Origin: Paracoccaceae bacterium
Lineage (GTDB): Bacteria; Pseudomonadota; Alphaproteobacteria; Rhodobacterales; Rhodobacteraceae
Length of the DNA stretch: 56,756 nucleotides
NCBI GenBank assembly: GCA_014762635.1
Contig: JABURR010000089.1
Location: forward strand, 1-56,756
Reading direction: 5' to 3'
Part shown: one piece after another, positions 34,883 through 44,178 of the stretch
How the letters are laid out: every line of letters starts with the position of its first letter
Position numbering within the stretch: position 1 is the first letter of the stretch
Position numbers and translations under genes: made by a program
The notes under the pieces: generated by a model
What the model was told of the DNA's origin: nothing
The model's database searches: none
The model's input: the letters and a program-made list of their open reading frames with translations, nothing else

Positions 34883-35005
34883 GCAGGGCTCCTTCCGGTG
34901 AGAGTCGGGTTGTTTTCCCCCGAGAGCCCTATCCCCGTCAACAAGGGCTTCCCCTTTTTCGGTGCGGCGAATAGGGTCTTCGCAAATTGAACAAGGAGCA
35001 GGCAG

Positions 35006-35512
35006 ATGGCCGATATCAAGGACCCCGAAAACACCATTCTCATTGAGCTGAAGGATGGCACCGTCACCATCGAGCTTCTGCCCGATGTCGCCCCCAAGCA
35101 TTGCGAGCGGATGAAGGAACTGGCGCGTTCGGGCGCTTATGACAACGTGGTCTTCCACCGGGTGATCGACGGCTTCATGGCCCAGACCGGCGATGTGGAG
35201 CACGGCAATTTCGCCAAGGAGTTCAACATCCGCCGCGCCGGTACGGGCGCATCCTCGCTGCCCGATCTCCCGGCCGAATTCTCCAAGCTGCCCCATGATC
35301 GCGGCACCCTTGGCGCGGCGCGCTCGTCGAACCCGAATTCGGCCAACAGCCAGTTCTTCATCAACTTCGGCGACAACCATTTCCTGAACGGCCAGTACAC
35401 GGTTTATGGCCGGGTGATCTCGGGGATGGAGCACGTGGACAAGATCGCCCGTGGCGAACCGCCGATGAACCCCGACCGGATGCTCAGCATGAAGGTGGCC
35501 GCCGATGCGTAA
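35006..35512 (+). CDS. ppiB: Cytoplasmic cyclophilin-type peptidyl-prolyl isomerase
   Basis: 168 residues, no signal peptide, cyclophilin fold with [51 protein letters not shown] and [21 protein letters not shown]. It catalyses proline cis-trans isomerisation. The reading frame overlaps the next cyclophilin by eight bases, and the two are paralogues, most likely a tandem duplication specialised for cytoplasm and periplasm. Confidence 0.93.
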   Translation: MADIKDPENTILIELKDGTVTIELLPDVAPKHCERMKELARSGAYDNVVFHRVIDGFMAQTGDVEHGNFAKEFNIRRAGTGASSLPDLPAEFSKLPHDRGTLGAARSSNPNSANSQFFINFGDNHFLNGQYTVYGRVISGMEHVDKIARGEPPMNPDRMLSMKVAADA

Positions 35513-36050
35513 ACTGGCGCTTGCCCTTTCGCTTATGGCCAGCCCCGCGCTGGCCACGGGCCTGCAGATCGAGGTCGCGGGCGAGGCCAACGGCACGATC
35601 ACCGTCGACCTGTTCGAGGATGTGGCACCGGGCCACGTGGAGCGGATCACTACGCTTGCCGAGGCTGGCGAATATGACGGCGTGGTCTTCCACCGGGTGA
35701 TCGAGGGCTTCATGGCCCAGACCGGTGACGTGAAATTCGGCCGTATCGGGGAAGACATGCGGATGGCTGGCATGGGCGGGTCCGACCTGCCGAATCTGCC
35801 CGCCGAGTTCTCGGACATTTCGTTCGAGCGCGGCGTGATCGGCATGGCCCGTTCGGCCCATCCCGACAGTGCGAACTCGCAGTTCTTCATCATGTTCGCG
35901 CCCGCCCCCCATCTGAACGGACAATACACCGTCATCGGCGAAGTGACCGAGGGGATGGAAATCGTCGACGCCATCAAGCTCGGCAAGGGCCGCAACGGTG
36001 CCGTCCTGGGCGAGCCCGACCGCATGGTGAAGGTCACCGTCACCGAGTAA
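35505..36050 (+). CDS. ppiA: Exported cyclophilin-type peptidyl-prolyl isomerase
   Basis: 181 residues with a signal peptide ([17 protein letters not shown]) followed by a cyclophilin domain closely similar to the preceding gene ([46 protein letters not shown]). Periplasmic protein folding is the likely role. It starts inside the 3' end of the cytoplasmic paralogue, so expression is coupled. Confidence 0.92.
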   Translation: MRKLALALSLMASPALATGLQIEVAGEANGTITVDLFEDVAPGHVERITTLAEAGEYDGVVFHRVIEGFMAQTGDVKFGRIGEDMRMAGMGGSDLPNLPAEFSDISFERGVIGMARSAHPDSANSQFFIMFAPAPHLNGQYTVIGEVTEGMEIVDAIKLGKGRNGAVLGEPDRMVKVTVTE

Positions 36051-36057
36051 CGCGACA

Positions 36058-36084
36058 TGAACAGCCCGTGAGGCGGGCTGTTCA
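36058..36084 (+). terminator. Strong hairpin after the cyclophilin pair
   Basis: A perfect 11-bp stem (TGAACAGCCCG 36058-36068, CGGGCTGTTCA 36074-36084, five-base loop). No T-run follows, so it is a terminator-like or mRNA-end structure. A second 7-bp hairpin (CGGCACC 36099-36105, GGTGCCG 36112-36118) lies just before the next ribosome site. Confidence 0.55.
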
Positions 36085-36131
36085 GACCGGGCTTCCTCCG
36101 GCACCATTCCGGGTGCCGAAGGGAGTTCTCC

Positions 36132-37100
36132 ATGCCACACCGTCTGATCGCCACCGCCGCCGCGCTTCTGGTCTCTGCCTCCGCCTGGGCCGAGCCGGAG
36201 TTCTGGAAATACGAGTGGCCCAGGACGGATTTCACCACCACCTCGATCGAGAACTGGTCCGAGATCATTTCGGGCGGCCCGCCGAAGGATGGCATCCCGG
36301 CGCTGAACGATCCCTCCTTCATCGCCGTGCCCAAGGAAACCCGCATCGCCCCGCGCGAACCGGTCATCACGCTGGAACTCGACGGAGAGACCCCGCGCGC
36401 CTATCCGATCCGCTACCTCACCTGGCACGAGATCGTGAACGATCAGGTCGGCGGCACTCCCGTGGCTGTCACCTTCTGCCCGCTCTGCAATTCCGCCATC
36501 GTCTTCGACCGCCGGGTGGACGGCGACGTGCGCACCTTCGGCGTCTCGGGGAAGCTGCGCCATTCCGACATGGTGATGTTCGACCGCGAGACTGAAAGCT
36601 GGTGGCAGCAGGCCCTGGGCGAGGGGATCGTGGGCGTCCACACCGGTGACCGCCTGACCACCTTGCCCGCCTGGATGGAAGGCTGGGCCGAGTTCAAGGC
36701 GCGCAACCCCGACGGCCTCGTGATGGACGAACCGCGCTGGCCCCGGCAATACGGTCGCAACCCCTACGTCCAGTATGACGGTTCGCAGCGCCCGTTCCTC
36801 TTCTCCGGCGAGATGCCGCCCCATGACATCCCCGCGCTGGAACGCGTCGTCCGCGTGGGCGAGCGGGCATGGCCGATGACCCGGCTGGCAGAGGCAGGCG
36901 AGATCACCGAGGCGGGCGTCACCATCACCTGGAGCGAAGGCCAGGCCTCGGCCCTCGACAGCGGGCTGATCGCGCAAGGCCGCGAAGTGGGCAACATCCG
37001 CGTCCGCGACGCCGGGGGAAATGACATCCCCCATGACCTGATGTTCGCCTTCGCCTTCCATGCCTTCTGGCCCGAGGGGGTCTGGATGCTGGGGAAGTAG
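36132..37100 (+). CDS. Exported DUF3179 family protein
   Basis: 322 residues with a signal peptide (about 1-20, AWA cleavage) and a DUF3179 domain. The hallmark is the Cys pair in [15 protein letters not shown] (Cys 116 and 119), with [16 protein letters not shown] before it and [24 protein letters not shown] after. The biochemical function of the family is unknown; the CxxC could bind metal or act in redox. It converges with the TSUP permease. Confidence 0.85.
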   Translation: MPHRLIATAAALLVSASAWAEPEFWKYEWPRTDFTTTSIENWSEIISGGPPKDGIPALNDPSFIAVPKETRIAPREPVITLELDGETPRAYPIRYLTWHEIVNDQVGGTPVAVTFCPLCNSAIVFDRRVDGDVRTFGVSGKLRHSDMVMFDRETESWWQQALGEGIVGVHTGDRLTTLPAWMEGWAEFKARNPDGLVMDEPRWPRQYGRNPYVQYDGSQRPFLFSGEMPPHDIPALERVVRVGERAWPMTRLAEAGEITEAGVTITWSEGQASALDSGLIAQGREVGNIRVRDAGGNDIPHDLMFAFAFHAFWPEGVWMLGK

Positions 37101-37145
37101 GAAGATGGCCCGGAGAACTCTGGAGCCGGGATCGGGTGCGGCTTC

Positions 37146-37886
37146 CTAGCCCCAGACCGGCAGGCCGGAAATCGCGGATGCCGCGATGATCGAGTAGGCA
37201 ATCACCCGGTAGGTTCGCTCATGCTCGGGCCGAAACAGTTTCGCCCCTACCAGGCCGCCAAGAAGATTGGGCAGGATCAGGAACATGCCAAGGGCGATTG
37301 CGGACCCGTCGAGCCGACCGAAAATCGCAAGCGCGGGGAGCAGAACCACGTCGGTCGTGAACAGAAACAGCAAGGTGTTGGCCCTGATGACCTGTACCGG
37401 ACGCGTACTCGCCATGTAGAGCAGGATGACCGGGGGGCCGGGAAGCCCCGCCACACCCTGGAGAAAGCCGGACATCGCTCCGGTGCCGTAGATCAACGGC
37501 GGCGCCAGAGTGCCGCCGTAGCGCAGCCCCAGGCCGAGGCAGACCAGCAGGAACAAGGCCACGAAGGACACGGCGAATCTGAATGCCTCGGGCGGCAAAA
37601 GTGTCAGTGTGAACAGCCCCAGTGGCAAAGCAACGACCAGCCCCGCAACAAGCCGGAACAGGTCAGGGAGCTCGCAGTCCCGGCTCGCGCGCCGGACGAT
37701 GGGAAGTGGTCCGATCAGGTCGAAAATCACGATCGTCGTGAGGGCCTGGAACGGCGTCAGGACCTGTGCCGCCAACGGGAGATAGACAAGACCCGACCCA
37801 AACCCCGAGAACCCGCGTACCAGCGCTGCCAGAAACGTGGAGGCACTCAGGAATGCCAACTGCGGGTAGTCGAATGCGTCAAGCAA
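37146..37886 (-). CDS. TSUP family (TauE/SafE) membrane permease
   Basis: 246 residues with about seven to eight hydrophobic segments and the TSUP repeats (ALVRGFSGFGSGLVYLPLA and GFLQGVAGLPGPPVILLYMAS). TSUP proteins export or import sulfonates, sulfite or other organic anions; the substrate is not predictable and no sulfur-compound enzymes are adjacent. The codon usage is somewhat less GC-rich than its neighbours. A GC-rich dyad lies in the 45-bp gap to the convergent DUF3179 gene. Confidence 0.85.
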   Translation of the reverse strand: MLDAFDYPQLAFLSASTFLAALVRGFSGFGSGLVYLPLAAQVLTPFQALTTIVIFDLIGPLPIVRRASRDCELPDLFRLVAGLVVALPLGLFTLTLLPPEAFRFAVSFVALFLLVCLGLGLRYGGTLAPPLIYGTGAMSGFLQGVAGLPGPPVILLYMASTRPVQVIRANTLLFLFTTDVVLLPALAIFGRLDGSAIALGMFLILPNLLGGLVGAKLFRPEHERTYRVIAYSIIAASAISGLPVWG

Positions 37887-38005
37887 TGCGGGGATCGATG
37901 TTTCAACGGAGCCAGATGAGATTTTCTAGCCCAAGACGCCCGGCAAAAATAGAAGAAACACCGGCCCCAGGCTGTGCCGCCAAGGCTATGCGGACGACCT
38001 GTGCC

Positions 38006-40360
38006 CTACTCCCCGTAGGGCACCCAGACGGTCTTGACCTCGGTCGCGGCTTCCAGGAACTCGCGGCCCTCGGCGGTGGGCCAGTCGGTTGTCTGGCCGT
38101 GGTTGACCCAGGTGCGTTTGAGGTTGCCCGCGGCTTCGCGCTCGATCACGCCCGAGATGTCCGAGGATGAGAAGCTCCAGACTGCGTCCACGCCCAGGTG
38201 TCCGGCCAGTGCGGGGGCGAGTTCCGCGTGGCTGCCGGTCAGGATGTTGACCACGCCGCCCGGCACGTCCGAGGTGTCCAGCACCTGGTAGAAATCCGTC
38301 GCCGCCAGCGGGAAGGGCTCTGACGCCACGGCCACGACCCGGTTGCCCATGGCGATGGCCGGGGCCATGCAGGACACCAGCCCCAGTAGCGGCGCCTCGT
38401 CGGGGCAGAGCGCGCCGATCACGCCCACGGGCTCGTTCATCGCCAGGGCGATCCCCCTCAGCGGCACGCCCTTGGCGGCACCGTCGAACTTGTCGGCCCA
38501 TGCGGCATAGGTGAAGAACCGGCTGACCGAAGCCTCGACCTCCTCCTTCGCCTGGGCGGGGGTGGCACCGGTCATCTCGCGCAGGCGGGTGGCGAATTCC
38601 GAGGCGCGGGCCGAGAGGTTCTCACCGATGTAATAGAGGATTTGCGCCCGCAGGTGGCCGGTGGTCTTGGCCCAGCCCGCAGCCCCCGTGGCGGCCTCGA
38701 CCGCGTTGCGCACGTCCTTGCGGTTGGCCAGCCCCGCGTGACCCAAGAGCTTGCCCTTGGGCGACCAGATCGCGCGCGAATAGCCTCCATCGGGCCGGGC
38801 CTGCTTGCCGCCCACATAGAGCTTTGCCGTGCGGTCGAGCGCATCCACCTCTGCCTTGGCGGGCGCGGGGATCGCTGAAACGGGCTTCAGCGGTTTCGGC
38901 TTGCCGTTGGGCCGGGTGTAGGCGCGCAGCCCTTCCCATCCGCCTTCGCGGCCAAAGCCGGACTCGCGCACCCCGCCGAATCCTGCGGCGGCGTCGAAAA
39001 GGTTGGTGGCGTTGACCCAGACCACGCCCGCAACAAGCTTCGGCGCGATGTCGAGGGCGAGGTTCACGTTCTCGGTCCACACCGTGGCCGCCAGCCCGTA
39101 GCGGGTGTTGTTGGCAAGGCTCACCGCCTCGTCCGGCGTGCGGAAGGTGGTGGCGACCAGCACCGGGCCGAAGATCTCTTCCTGCATCAGGCGCGAGGAG
39201 GGGTGCAGCCCGGTGATCAGCGTCGGCGGGTAGTAGCAGCCGGTCTCGGGCAGCGGTGCGGCGGCGCGGTAGACCTCGCCGCCCTCGGCACCCTCGTCCA
39301 CCATGCGGGCGATGGTCTGCAGTTGCACCGGGTCCACCACGGCGCCCACGTCGATGCATTTGTCCAGCGGATCGCCGATGCGCAGCCCGTCCATCCGGGC
39401 CTTGAGTTTGGCGTAGAAGCGTTCGGCCACGCCCTCCTGCACGATGAGACGCGAGCCCGCGCAGCAGACCTGGCCCTGGTTGAACCAGATCGCGTCCACC
39501 AGCCCCTCGACCGCCGAATCCAGATCGGCATCCTCGAAGACGATGTAAGGCGACTTGCCCCCAAGCTCGAGCGTCAGGGCCTTGCCGGTTCCGGCAGTGG
39601 CGGCGCGGATCTTGCGGCCCACCTCGGTCGATCCGGTGAAGGCGATCTTGTCGATACCGGGGTGGCCCACGATCATCTCGCCCACGGCGCCGTCGCCGGT
39701 GACGATGTTGACCACGCCCTTCGGCAGGCCCGCCTCGGTGCAGATCTCGGCAAAGAGAAGCGCGGTCAGCGAGGTGTATTCCGCCGGTTTCAGAACCACC
39801 GTGTTGCCCATGGCGATGGCCGGCGCGATCTTCCAGGCCAGCATCAGCAGCGGGAAGTTCCACGGGACGATCTGGCCGCAGACGCCAAGCGCCTCGCGGT
39901 CAGGGAGTTCGGCCTCCTGCAACTGGGCCATGCCCGCGTGGTAGTAGAAATGCCGGGCGACAAGCGGGATGTCGATGTCGCGGCTTTCGCGGATCGGCTT
40001 GCCGTTGTCGAGGGTTTCCAGAACCGCGAAAAGACGCGCGTGTTTCTGCACCAGTCGCGCCAGCGCATAGAGGTATTTCGCCCGCTGGTGGCCCGAAAGC
40101 CGCGCCCATTTCGGCTGCGCCTTGCGGGCGGCGGTGACGGCAGCCTCCACATCCTCGGCGCTGGCCTGGCCGATTTGGGCCAGCACCTCGCCCGTGGCCG
40201 GGTTGCGGCTGTCGAACGGGGCGCCCGCCGGGGTGAAACCCCCGTCGATGAACTGGCCGAAGGCGCGGTGATGCGTGTCGAGCCATGCAAAGGCCTCAGC
40301 CGCGCTTTCCGGGGCGGGGCCGTAATCCATGGTGTCGAAGATGTCCGAGACGGTGGTCAT
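38006..40360 (-). CDS. Aldehyde dehydrogenase with an extra C-terminal ALDH half-domain
   Basis: 784 residues. Residues 1-480 are a complete ALDH: PWNFP, NAD site FTGSTEVGRK, Glu 265 in LELGGKSP and catalytic Cys 299 in NQGQVCCAGSR. Residues about 500-784 form a second ALDH-like N-terminal half (NPxG-like opening, GVIGALCPDEAPLLGL, VVNILTGSHAELAP) without a catalytic cysteine. It starts five bases after the deoC stop. With DeoC it can oxidise acetaldehyde from deoxyribose-5-phosphate. The role of the second domain (oligomerisation or regulation) is unknown. Confidence 0.9.
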   Translation of the reverse strand: MTTVSDIFDTMDYGPAPESAAEAFAWLDTHHRAFGQFIDGGFTPAGAPFDSRNPATGEVLAQIGQASAEDVEAAVTAARKAQPKWARLSGHQRAKYLYALARLVQKHARLFAVLETLDNGKPIRESRDIDIPLVARHFYYHAGMAQLQEAELPDREALGVCGQIVPWNFPLLMLAWKIAPAIAMGNTVVLKPAEYTSLTALLFAEICTEAGLPKGVVNIVTGDGAVGEMIVGHPGIDKIAFTGSTEVGRKIRAATAGTGKALTLELGGKSPYIVFEDADLDSAVEGLVDAIWFNQGQVCCAGSRLIVQEGVAERFYAKLKARMDGLRIGDPLDKCIDVGAVVDPVQLQTIARMVDEGAEGGEVYRAAAPLPETGCYYPPTLITGLHPSSRLMQEEIFGPVLVATTFRTPDEAVSLANNTRYGLAATVWTENVNLALDIAPKLVAGVVWVNATNLFDAAAGFGGVRESGFGREGGWEGLRAYTRPNGKPKPLKPVSAIPAPAKAEVDALDRTAKLYVGGKQARPDGGYSRAIWSPKGKLLGHAGLANRKDVRNAVEAATGAAGWAKTTGHLRAQILYYIGENLSARASEFATRLREMTGATPAQAKEEVEASVSRFFTYAAWADKFDGAAKGVPLRGIALAMNEPVGVIGALCPDEAPLLGLVSCMAPAIAMGNRVVAVASEPFPLAATDFYQVLDTSDVPGGVVNILTGSHAELAPALAGHLGVDAVWSFSSSDISGVIEREAAGNLKRTWVNHGQTTDWPTAEGREFLEAATEVKTVWVPYGE

Positions 40361-40365
40361 GGCGC

Positions 40366-41355
40366 TTATCCCATCGGGTGCCGGTAGCTGGCCGAGTAAT
40401 GGCCGGTGACGTGGTGTTCCAACTGCCGCTCGATATCGCCCAGCAGCGAGGACGCGCCGAAACGGAACAGGTCGGGTTGCAGCCAGCGGGTGCCAAGCTC
40501 GTCCTTCAGAAGCGTCAGGTAGGTGACCGCGTCCTTGGCCTTGGAGATCCCGCCCGCGGGCTTGTAGCCGACGCGGTAGCCGGTGCGCTGGAAATATTCG
40601 CGGATCGCCCGGATCATGGTCAGCGACACCGGAAGCGTGGCGTTGACCGACTCCTTGCCGGTGGAGGTCTTGATGAAATCGGCCCCCGCCATCATGCAGA
40701 CAAGCGAGGCGCGCGCCACGTTGCGCAGCGTGCCAAGCTCTCCGGTCGCGAGGATCGCCTTCACATGGGCCGGGCCGCAGGCGGCGCGGAACTCGGCCAT
40801 CTCATCGTAAAGCGCTTGCCAGTTGCCGGTCAGCACGTGGCGGCGCGAGATCACGATGTCGATCTCGGATGCCCCCGCCGCGACGCTTTCGCCGATCTCG
40901 GCCACGCGCAGGTGGTAGGGTGAGAGCCCCGCCGGAAACCCGGTGGAAACCGCGGCCACGGGGATGCCGGTTCCGTGCAGGGCGGCGACGGCGGTGGGCA
41001 CCATCTCGTGATAGACGCAGACCGCGCCGGTGGTGATCGGCCCCATGCCAAGCGCGTCGAGGATATCCTGCCGCACCGGTTGGCGCGCCTTGGCGCAGAG
41101 CCGCCGCACCCGGCCCGGCGTATCGTCGCCCGAAAGGGTGGTCAGGTCGATCAGCGTTACCGCCTTGAGAAGCCAGGCCGCCTGGTAGGCCTTCTTGACC
41201 GAGCGCCGACCGGGCAGGGTGGCGGCCCGCCGCTCGATCGCCGAGGTGTTGGCCTGCACGGCGCGCACCCAGTCGAGGTCCAGCGGAAGCCCGGGGTTGC
41301 GGGCTTCGTGCACCTGCGGAAGCTGCGCGAGGCCAGTGGGAATGTCGGTCTGCAC
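40366..41355 (-). CDS. deoC: Deoxyribose-phosphate aldolase
   Basis: Cleaves 2-deoxyribose-5-phosphate to acetaldehyde and glyceraldehyde-3-phosphate. 329 residues, the longer DeoC type found in animals and some bacteria. The Schiff-base lysine is Lys 229 in GADFIKTSTGK; the second active-site lysine is in VGYKPAGGI. LIDLTTLSGDDT at about 68-79 is the conserved opening. First gene of a deoC-aldehyde dehydrogenase pair; a RutR-like palindrome lies 62 bp upstream. Confidence 0.95.
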   Translation of the reverse strand: MQTDIPTGLAQLPQVHEARNPGLPLDLDWVRAVQANTSAIERRAATLPGRRSVKKAYQAAWLLKAVTLIDLTTLSGDDTPGRVRRLCAKARQPVRQDILDALGMGPITTGAVCVYHEMVPTAVAALHGTGIPVAAVSTGFPAGLSPYHLRVAEIGESVAAGASEIDIVISRRHVLTGNWQALYDEMAEFRAACGPAHVKAILATGELGTLRNVARASLVCMMAGADFIKTSTGKESVNATLPVSLTMIRAIREYFQRTGYRVGYKPAGGISKAKDAVTYLTLLKDELGTRWLQPDLFRFGASSLLGDIERQLEHHVTGHYSASYRHPMG

Positions 41356-41416
41356 GGGTAAAACTCTCCGGAATTGCGCGCTCAGAGTCGCATGGGCGGG
41401 GGGCTTTTGGCAAGCC

Positions 41417-41430
41417 TGACCATATGGTCA
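41417..41430. promoter_or_regulatory. RutR-like palindromic operator upstream of deoC
   Basis: TGACCATATGGTCA, a perfect 14-bp palindrome. With flanks it matches the RutR box TTGACCA-NN-TGGTCAA at all but the first base. It is between the divergent deoC and cox regulator genes, nearer deoC. Confidence 0.55.
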
Positions 41431-41561
41431 AAATCCGGCTTTCCGCAACGGAACGGGGTTGCGCGATCTCGCCGTTCGAGAATCCGGAAATGGACTTTGA
41501 CCCGGGGGCGCTGTAACGCTCATATTCCGGTTGGAGGCATGGCTTTTGGGAGGAGGCTGAC

Positions 41562-42683
41562 CTGCCGCTAGACTATTCGCACGATCCCCTGCTGGTCGCC
41601 GCGTCCTTCGCGATTGCGCTCATGGCAGGTTTCACGGGGCTCTCGCTGACCCAGGGCGCCTCGGCCAGATCCGTGGCCGAGCGCAAGGTCATCGTGGCCA
41701 TCTCCGCAGTGGTGCTGGGCGGGGGCATCTGGTCGATGCATTTCGTCGCCATGCTGGGGCTGCAACTGCCGGTTCCCTATTTCTACGACGCGCTGACCAC
41801 GCTGATCTCGGTTCTGATCGCCGTGCTGGTGGTGGGGTTTGGCCTGCTGCTCCTGCATTTCCGCGAGCGTAACCGGACCACGATCACCGCCGCGGGGCTG
41901 ATCTTCGGTCTGGGCATTCTGGCCATGCACTACGTGGGCATGGCCGGGATCGAGGCCTGCCGCGCGGAATATACCGGGCTGGGGCTGGCGGCCTCGGTCA
42001 CCGTGTCGCTGGGGCTGAGTACCGTGGCGATCTGGGTGGCCTATGGAGAGCGCACGCATCGCAACATCATCCTTGGCACGGTCTGTTTCGCCATTGCGGT
42101 TGGCTCGCTGCATTTCCTCGCGATCTGGGGCACCCGGTTCTTCGAGGACGCATCGGTTGCCGTGGGACGGGCCATCATCAGCAACGAGCTGCTGGCCTTC
42201 CTGGTGACGCTGAGCACTTTCGTCATCTGCGGCGGGTTCCTTCTGTCGGGCGTGACCTTCCTGCCCGGCGCCCCGGCGCCAGCGGGTGAGGCCCGGGAAG
42301 CGCTGCGCGAAGCGGTGGCCGCGCCCGTGGAACCCGTAGGAGAGAAGCCCGCCTGCAACGTGCCCTACGAGAAGAACGGCCGCACCTATTTCGCCGACTG
42401 CGGTGCCATCGCGGCGTTCCGGGCCGAGGGGCATTACACGATCATCTACCACGGGGCCGAGAAGAACTTCTGCCCCTGGTCGATCTCGGACGCGGTCTCG
42501 CGGCTTGAGGGCAGCGAGTTCATCCGGGCGCATCGCAGCTATCTGGTCAACCCGGCCCATGTCACCGGCTTCGAGCGTAAGAAGGACAGTGGCGTGATCT
42601 ATTTCGACCGCGACGACTCGCTGCAGAAGGTCCCGGTCAGCCGCACCCGCCTGGGCGAGGTCCGCGAGATCCTCGGCCTCTGA
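41562..42683 (+). CDS. coxC: MHYT-domain membrane sensor with LytTR DNA-binding domain (CoxC/CoxH-like)
   Basis: A membrane-bound transcription regulator type found in CO dehydrogenase clusters. The N-terminal MHYT domain has repeated motifs (SMHFVAMLG, AMHYVGMAG, and a degenerate SLHFLAIWG) spread over about seven membrane helices, thought to bind copper and sense gases. The C-terminal LytTR domain is about residues 265-373 (TYFADCGAIAAFRAEGHYTIIYHG to RTRLGEVREIL). I place the start at CTG 41562: AGGAGG is five bases upstream, the frame is open back to a stop at 41514, no ATG, GTG or TTG exists before ATG 41622, and the extension (LPLDYSHDPLLVAASFAIA) supplies the missing first helix. Confidence 0.85.
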   Translation: MPLDYSHDPLLVAASFAIALMAGFTGLSLTQGASARSVAERKVIVAISAVVLGGGIWSMHFVAMLGLQLPVPYFYDALTTLISVLIAVLVVGFGLLLLHFRERNRTTITAAGLIFGLGILAMHYVGMAGIEACRAEYTGLGLAASVTVSLGLSTVAIWVAYGERTHRNIILGTVCFAIAVGSLHFLAIWGTRFFEDASVAVGRAIISNELLAFLVTLSTFVICGGFLLSGVTFLPGAPAPAGEAREALREAVAAPVEPVGEKPACNVPYEKNGRTYFADCGAIAAFRAEGHYTIIYHGAEKNFCPWSISDAVSRLEGSEFIRAHRSYLVNPAHVTGFERKKDSGVIYFDRDDSLQKVPVSRTRLGEVREILGL

Positions 42684-42690
42684 CCCGGCG

Positions 42691-42719
42691 CAGTTCGTGC
42701 GCGCATTTCGCAACTCGTG
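42691..42719 (+). promoter_or_regulatory. Candidate LytTR direct repeats upstream of coxM
   Basis: CAGTTCGTG (42691-42699) and CAACTCGTG (42711-42719) agree in 7 of 9 positions with a 20-bp period, close to two helical turns, as LytTR regulators prefer. Located 101-129 bp before coxM, downstream of the LytTR gene. Confidence 0.35.
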
Positions 42720-42819
42720 AAATCGGTCGCGACCGCCGTTCATCCACCGTTTGGGCGCGGTATGCACCCGTATACGCCTCTTGCAGTGCGTCAAACGAAC
42801 GCATCAAGGGAGGAAATCA

Positions 42820-43674
42820 ATGATACCGGCTCGTTTTGAGTATCATCGGCCGTCGGATGTCTCGGCGGCACTGGCAATCTTGACGGAACATGGCGACGAC
42901 GCCCGCGTGCTTGCGGGTGGGCATAGCCTGATTCCGATGATGAAGCTGCGCATGGCCGCGATCGAGCACCTGATCGATCTGCAGGACATCGCGGAACTGA
43001 AGGGCATCTCGGTCGACGGTGGCACGATCACCATCGGCGCGATGACGACCCAGCATGAATTGATCGACAACGCCGATCTTGCGAAGGCCGCGCCGATCCT
43101 GCGCGAGGCGGCGCTTCAGATCGCTGATCCGCAGGTGCGCTATGTGGGCACGGTCGGCGGCAATGTCGCCAACGGCGACCCCGGCAACGACATGCCCGGG
43201 CTGATGCAATGCCTTGGCGCGACCTTCCACCTGGTCGGTCCCGGCGGCACCCGCGACGTGGCGGCGCGCGACTATTACGAGGCGGCCTACATGACCGACC
43301 GTGAAGACGACGAGATCCTGGTCTCGGTCAGTTTCCCGGTGCCCGAGGGCGGCTATGCCTATGAAAAGCAGAAGCGCAAGATCGGCGACTACGCCACCGC
43401 GGCCTGCGCGGTACAGGTGACAATGGCTGGCGGCTCCTGCACCGCGGCCTCGATCGCGATGACCAACCTCAGCGATACGCCGATCTGGTCCAAGGACGCG
43501 GGCGCGGTGCTGGTCGGAACCGACTGTGGACCCGGCGCAATTGGCGCGGCCGTGGATGCGGCCGTGGCTGCCATCGACCCGACCGAGGACAACCGCGGCC
43601 CGGTCGAGTTCAAGAAACACGTCGCCGGCGTCGTGATCCGCCGCGCGATCGAACGCGCCATCAGCCGCGCATAA
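42820..43674 (+). CDS. coxM: Aerobic CO dehydrogenase medium subunit (FAD)
   Basis: FAD subunit that passes electrons from the molybdenum/iron-sulfur subunits to the quinone pool. 284 residues with both FAD motifs at the positions known from Oligotropha CoxM: AGGHS (32-36) and TVGGN (111-115), the latter within GTVGGNVANGDPGNDMP. GGGAGGA precedes ATG 42820; the frame is open upstream without a better start. First of the coxM-coxS-coxL set. Confidence 0.96.
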   Translation: MIPARFEYHRPSDVSAALAILTEHGDDARVLAGGHSLIPMMKLRMAAIEHLIDLQDIAELKGISVDGGTITIGAMTTQHELIDNADLAKAAPILREAALQIADPQVRYVGTVGGNVANGDPGNDMPGLMQCLGATFHLVGPGGTRDVAARDYYEAAYMTDREDDEILVSVSFPVPEGGYAYEKQKRKIGDYATAACAVQVTMAGGSCTAASIAMTNLSDTPIWSKDAGAVLVGTDCGPGAIGAAVDAAVAAIDPTEDNRGPVEFKKHVAGVVIRRAIERAISRA

Positions 43675-43686
43675 GGAACCGGACTC

Positions 43687-44178
43687 ATGGCAAAACAGCA
43701 CTACACACTGACCGTGAACGGCGAACAGCGCGACGTTCTTTGTGAACCGCGCGAACTGCTGATCCACACGCTGCGCGAGCAGCTCGACATCACCGGCCCG
43801 CATGTGGGCTGCGAGACGTCCCACTGCGGGGCCTGCACCGTCGAGATCAACGGCAAGTCGGTCAAATCCTGCACCGTCTTCACCGCCCAGGCCAATGGCG
43901 CGGATGTGACCACGATCGAGGGGCTGGGCTCGCCTGACGGGCTGCATGTCCTGCAAGAGAAATTCCGCGAGCATCACGGGCTACAGTGCGGCTACTGCAC
44001 GCCGGGGATGATCACCCGGGCCCATCGCCTGCTGCAGGAAAACCCGAACCCGACCGAAGAAGAGGTCCGCTTCGGCATCGCGGGCAACCTGTGCCGCTGC
44101 ACCGGCTACCAGAACATCGTGAAGTCCATCCTCGCCGCCGCGGCCGAGATGAACGCAGCCAAGGAGGCCGCAGAATGA
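43687..44178 (+). CDS. coxS: Aerobic CO dehydrogenase small subunit (2Fe-2S)
   Basis: 163 residues. Eight cysteines for two [2Fe-2S] clusters: 42, 47, 50 and 62 (CETSHCGAC and C) and 101, 104, 136 and 138 (CGYC and CRC). [11 protein letters not shown] and [13 protein letters not shown] are the standard molybdenum-hydroxylase signatures. The last codons overlap the coxL ATG at 44175. Confidence 0.97.
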   Translation: MAKQHYTLTVNGEQRDVLCEPRELLIHTLREQLDITGPHVGCETSHCGACTVEINGKSVKSCTVFTAQANGADVTTIEGLGSPDGLHVLQEKFREHHGLQCGYCTPGMITRAHRLLQENPNPTEEEVRFGIAGNLCRCTGYQNIVKSILAAAAEMNAAKEAAE

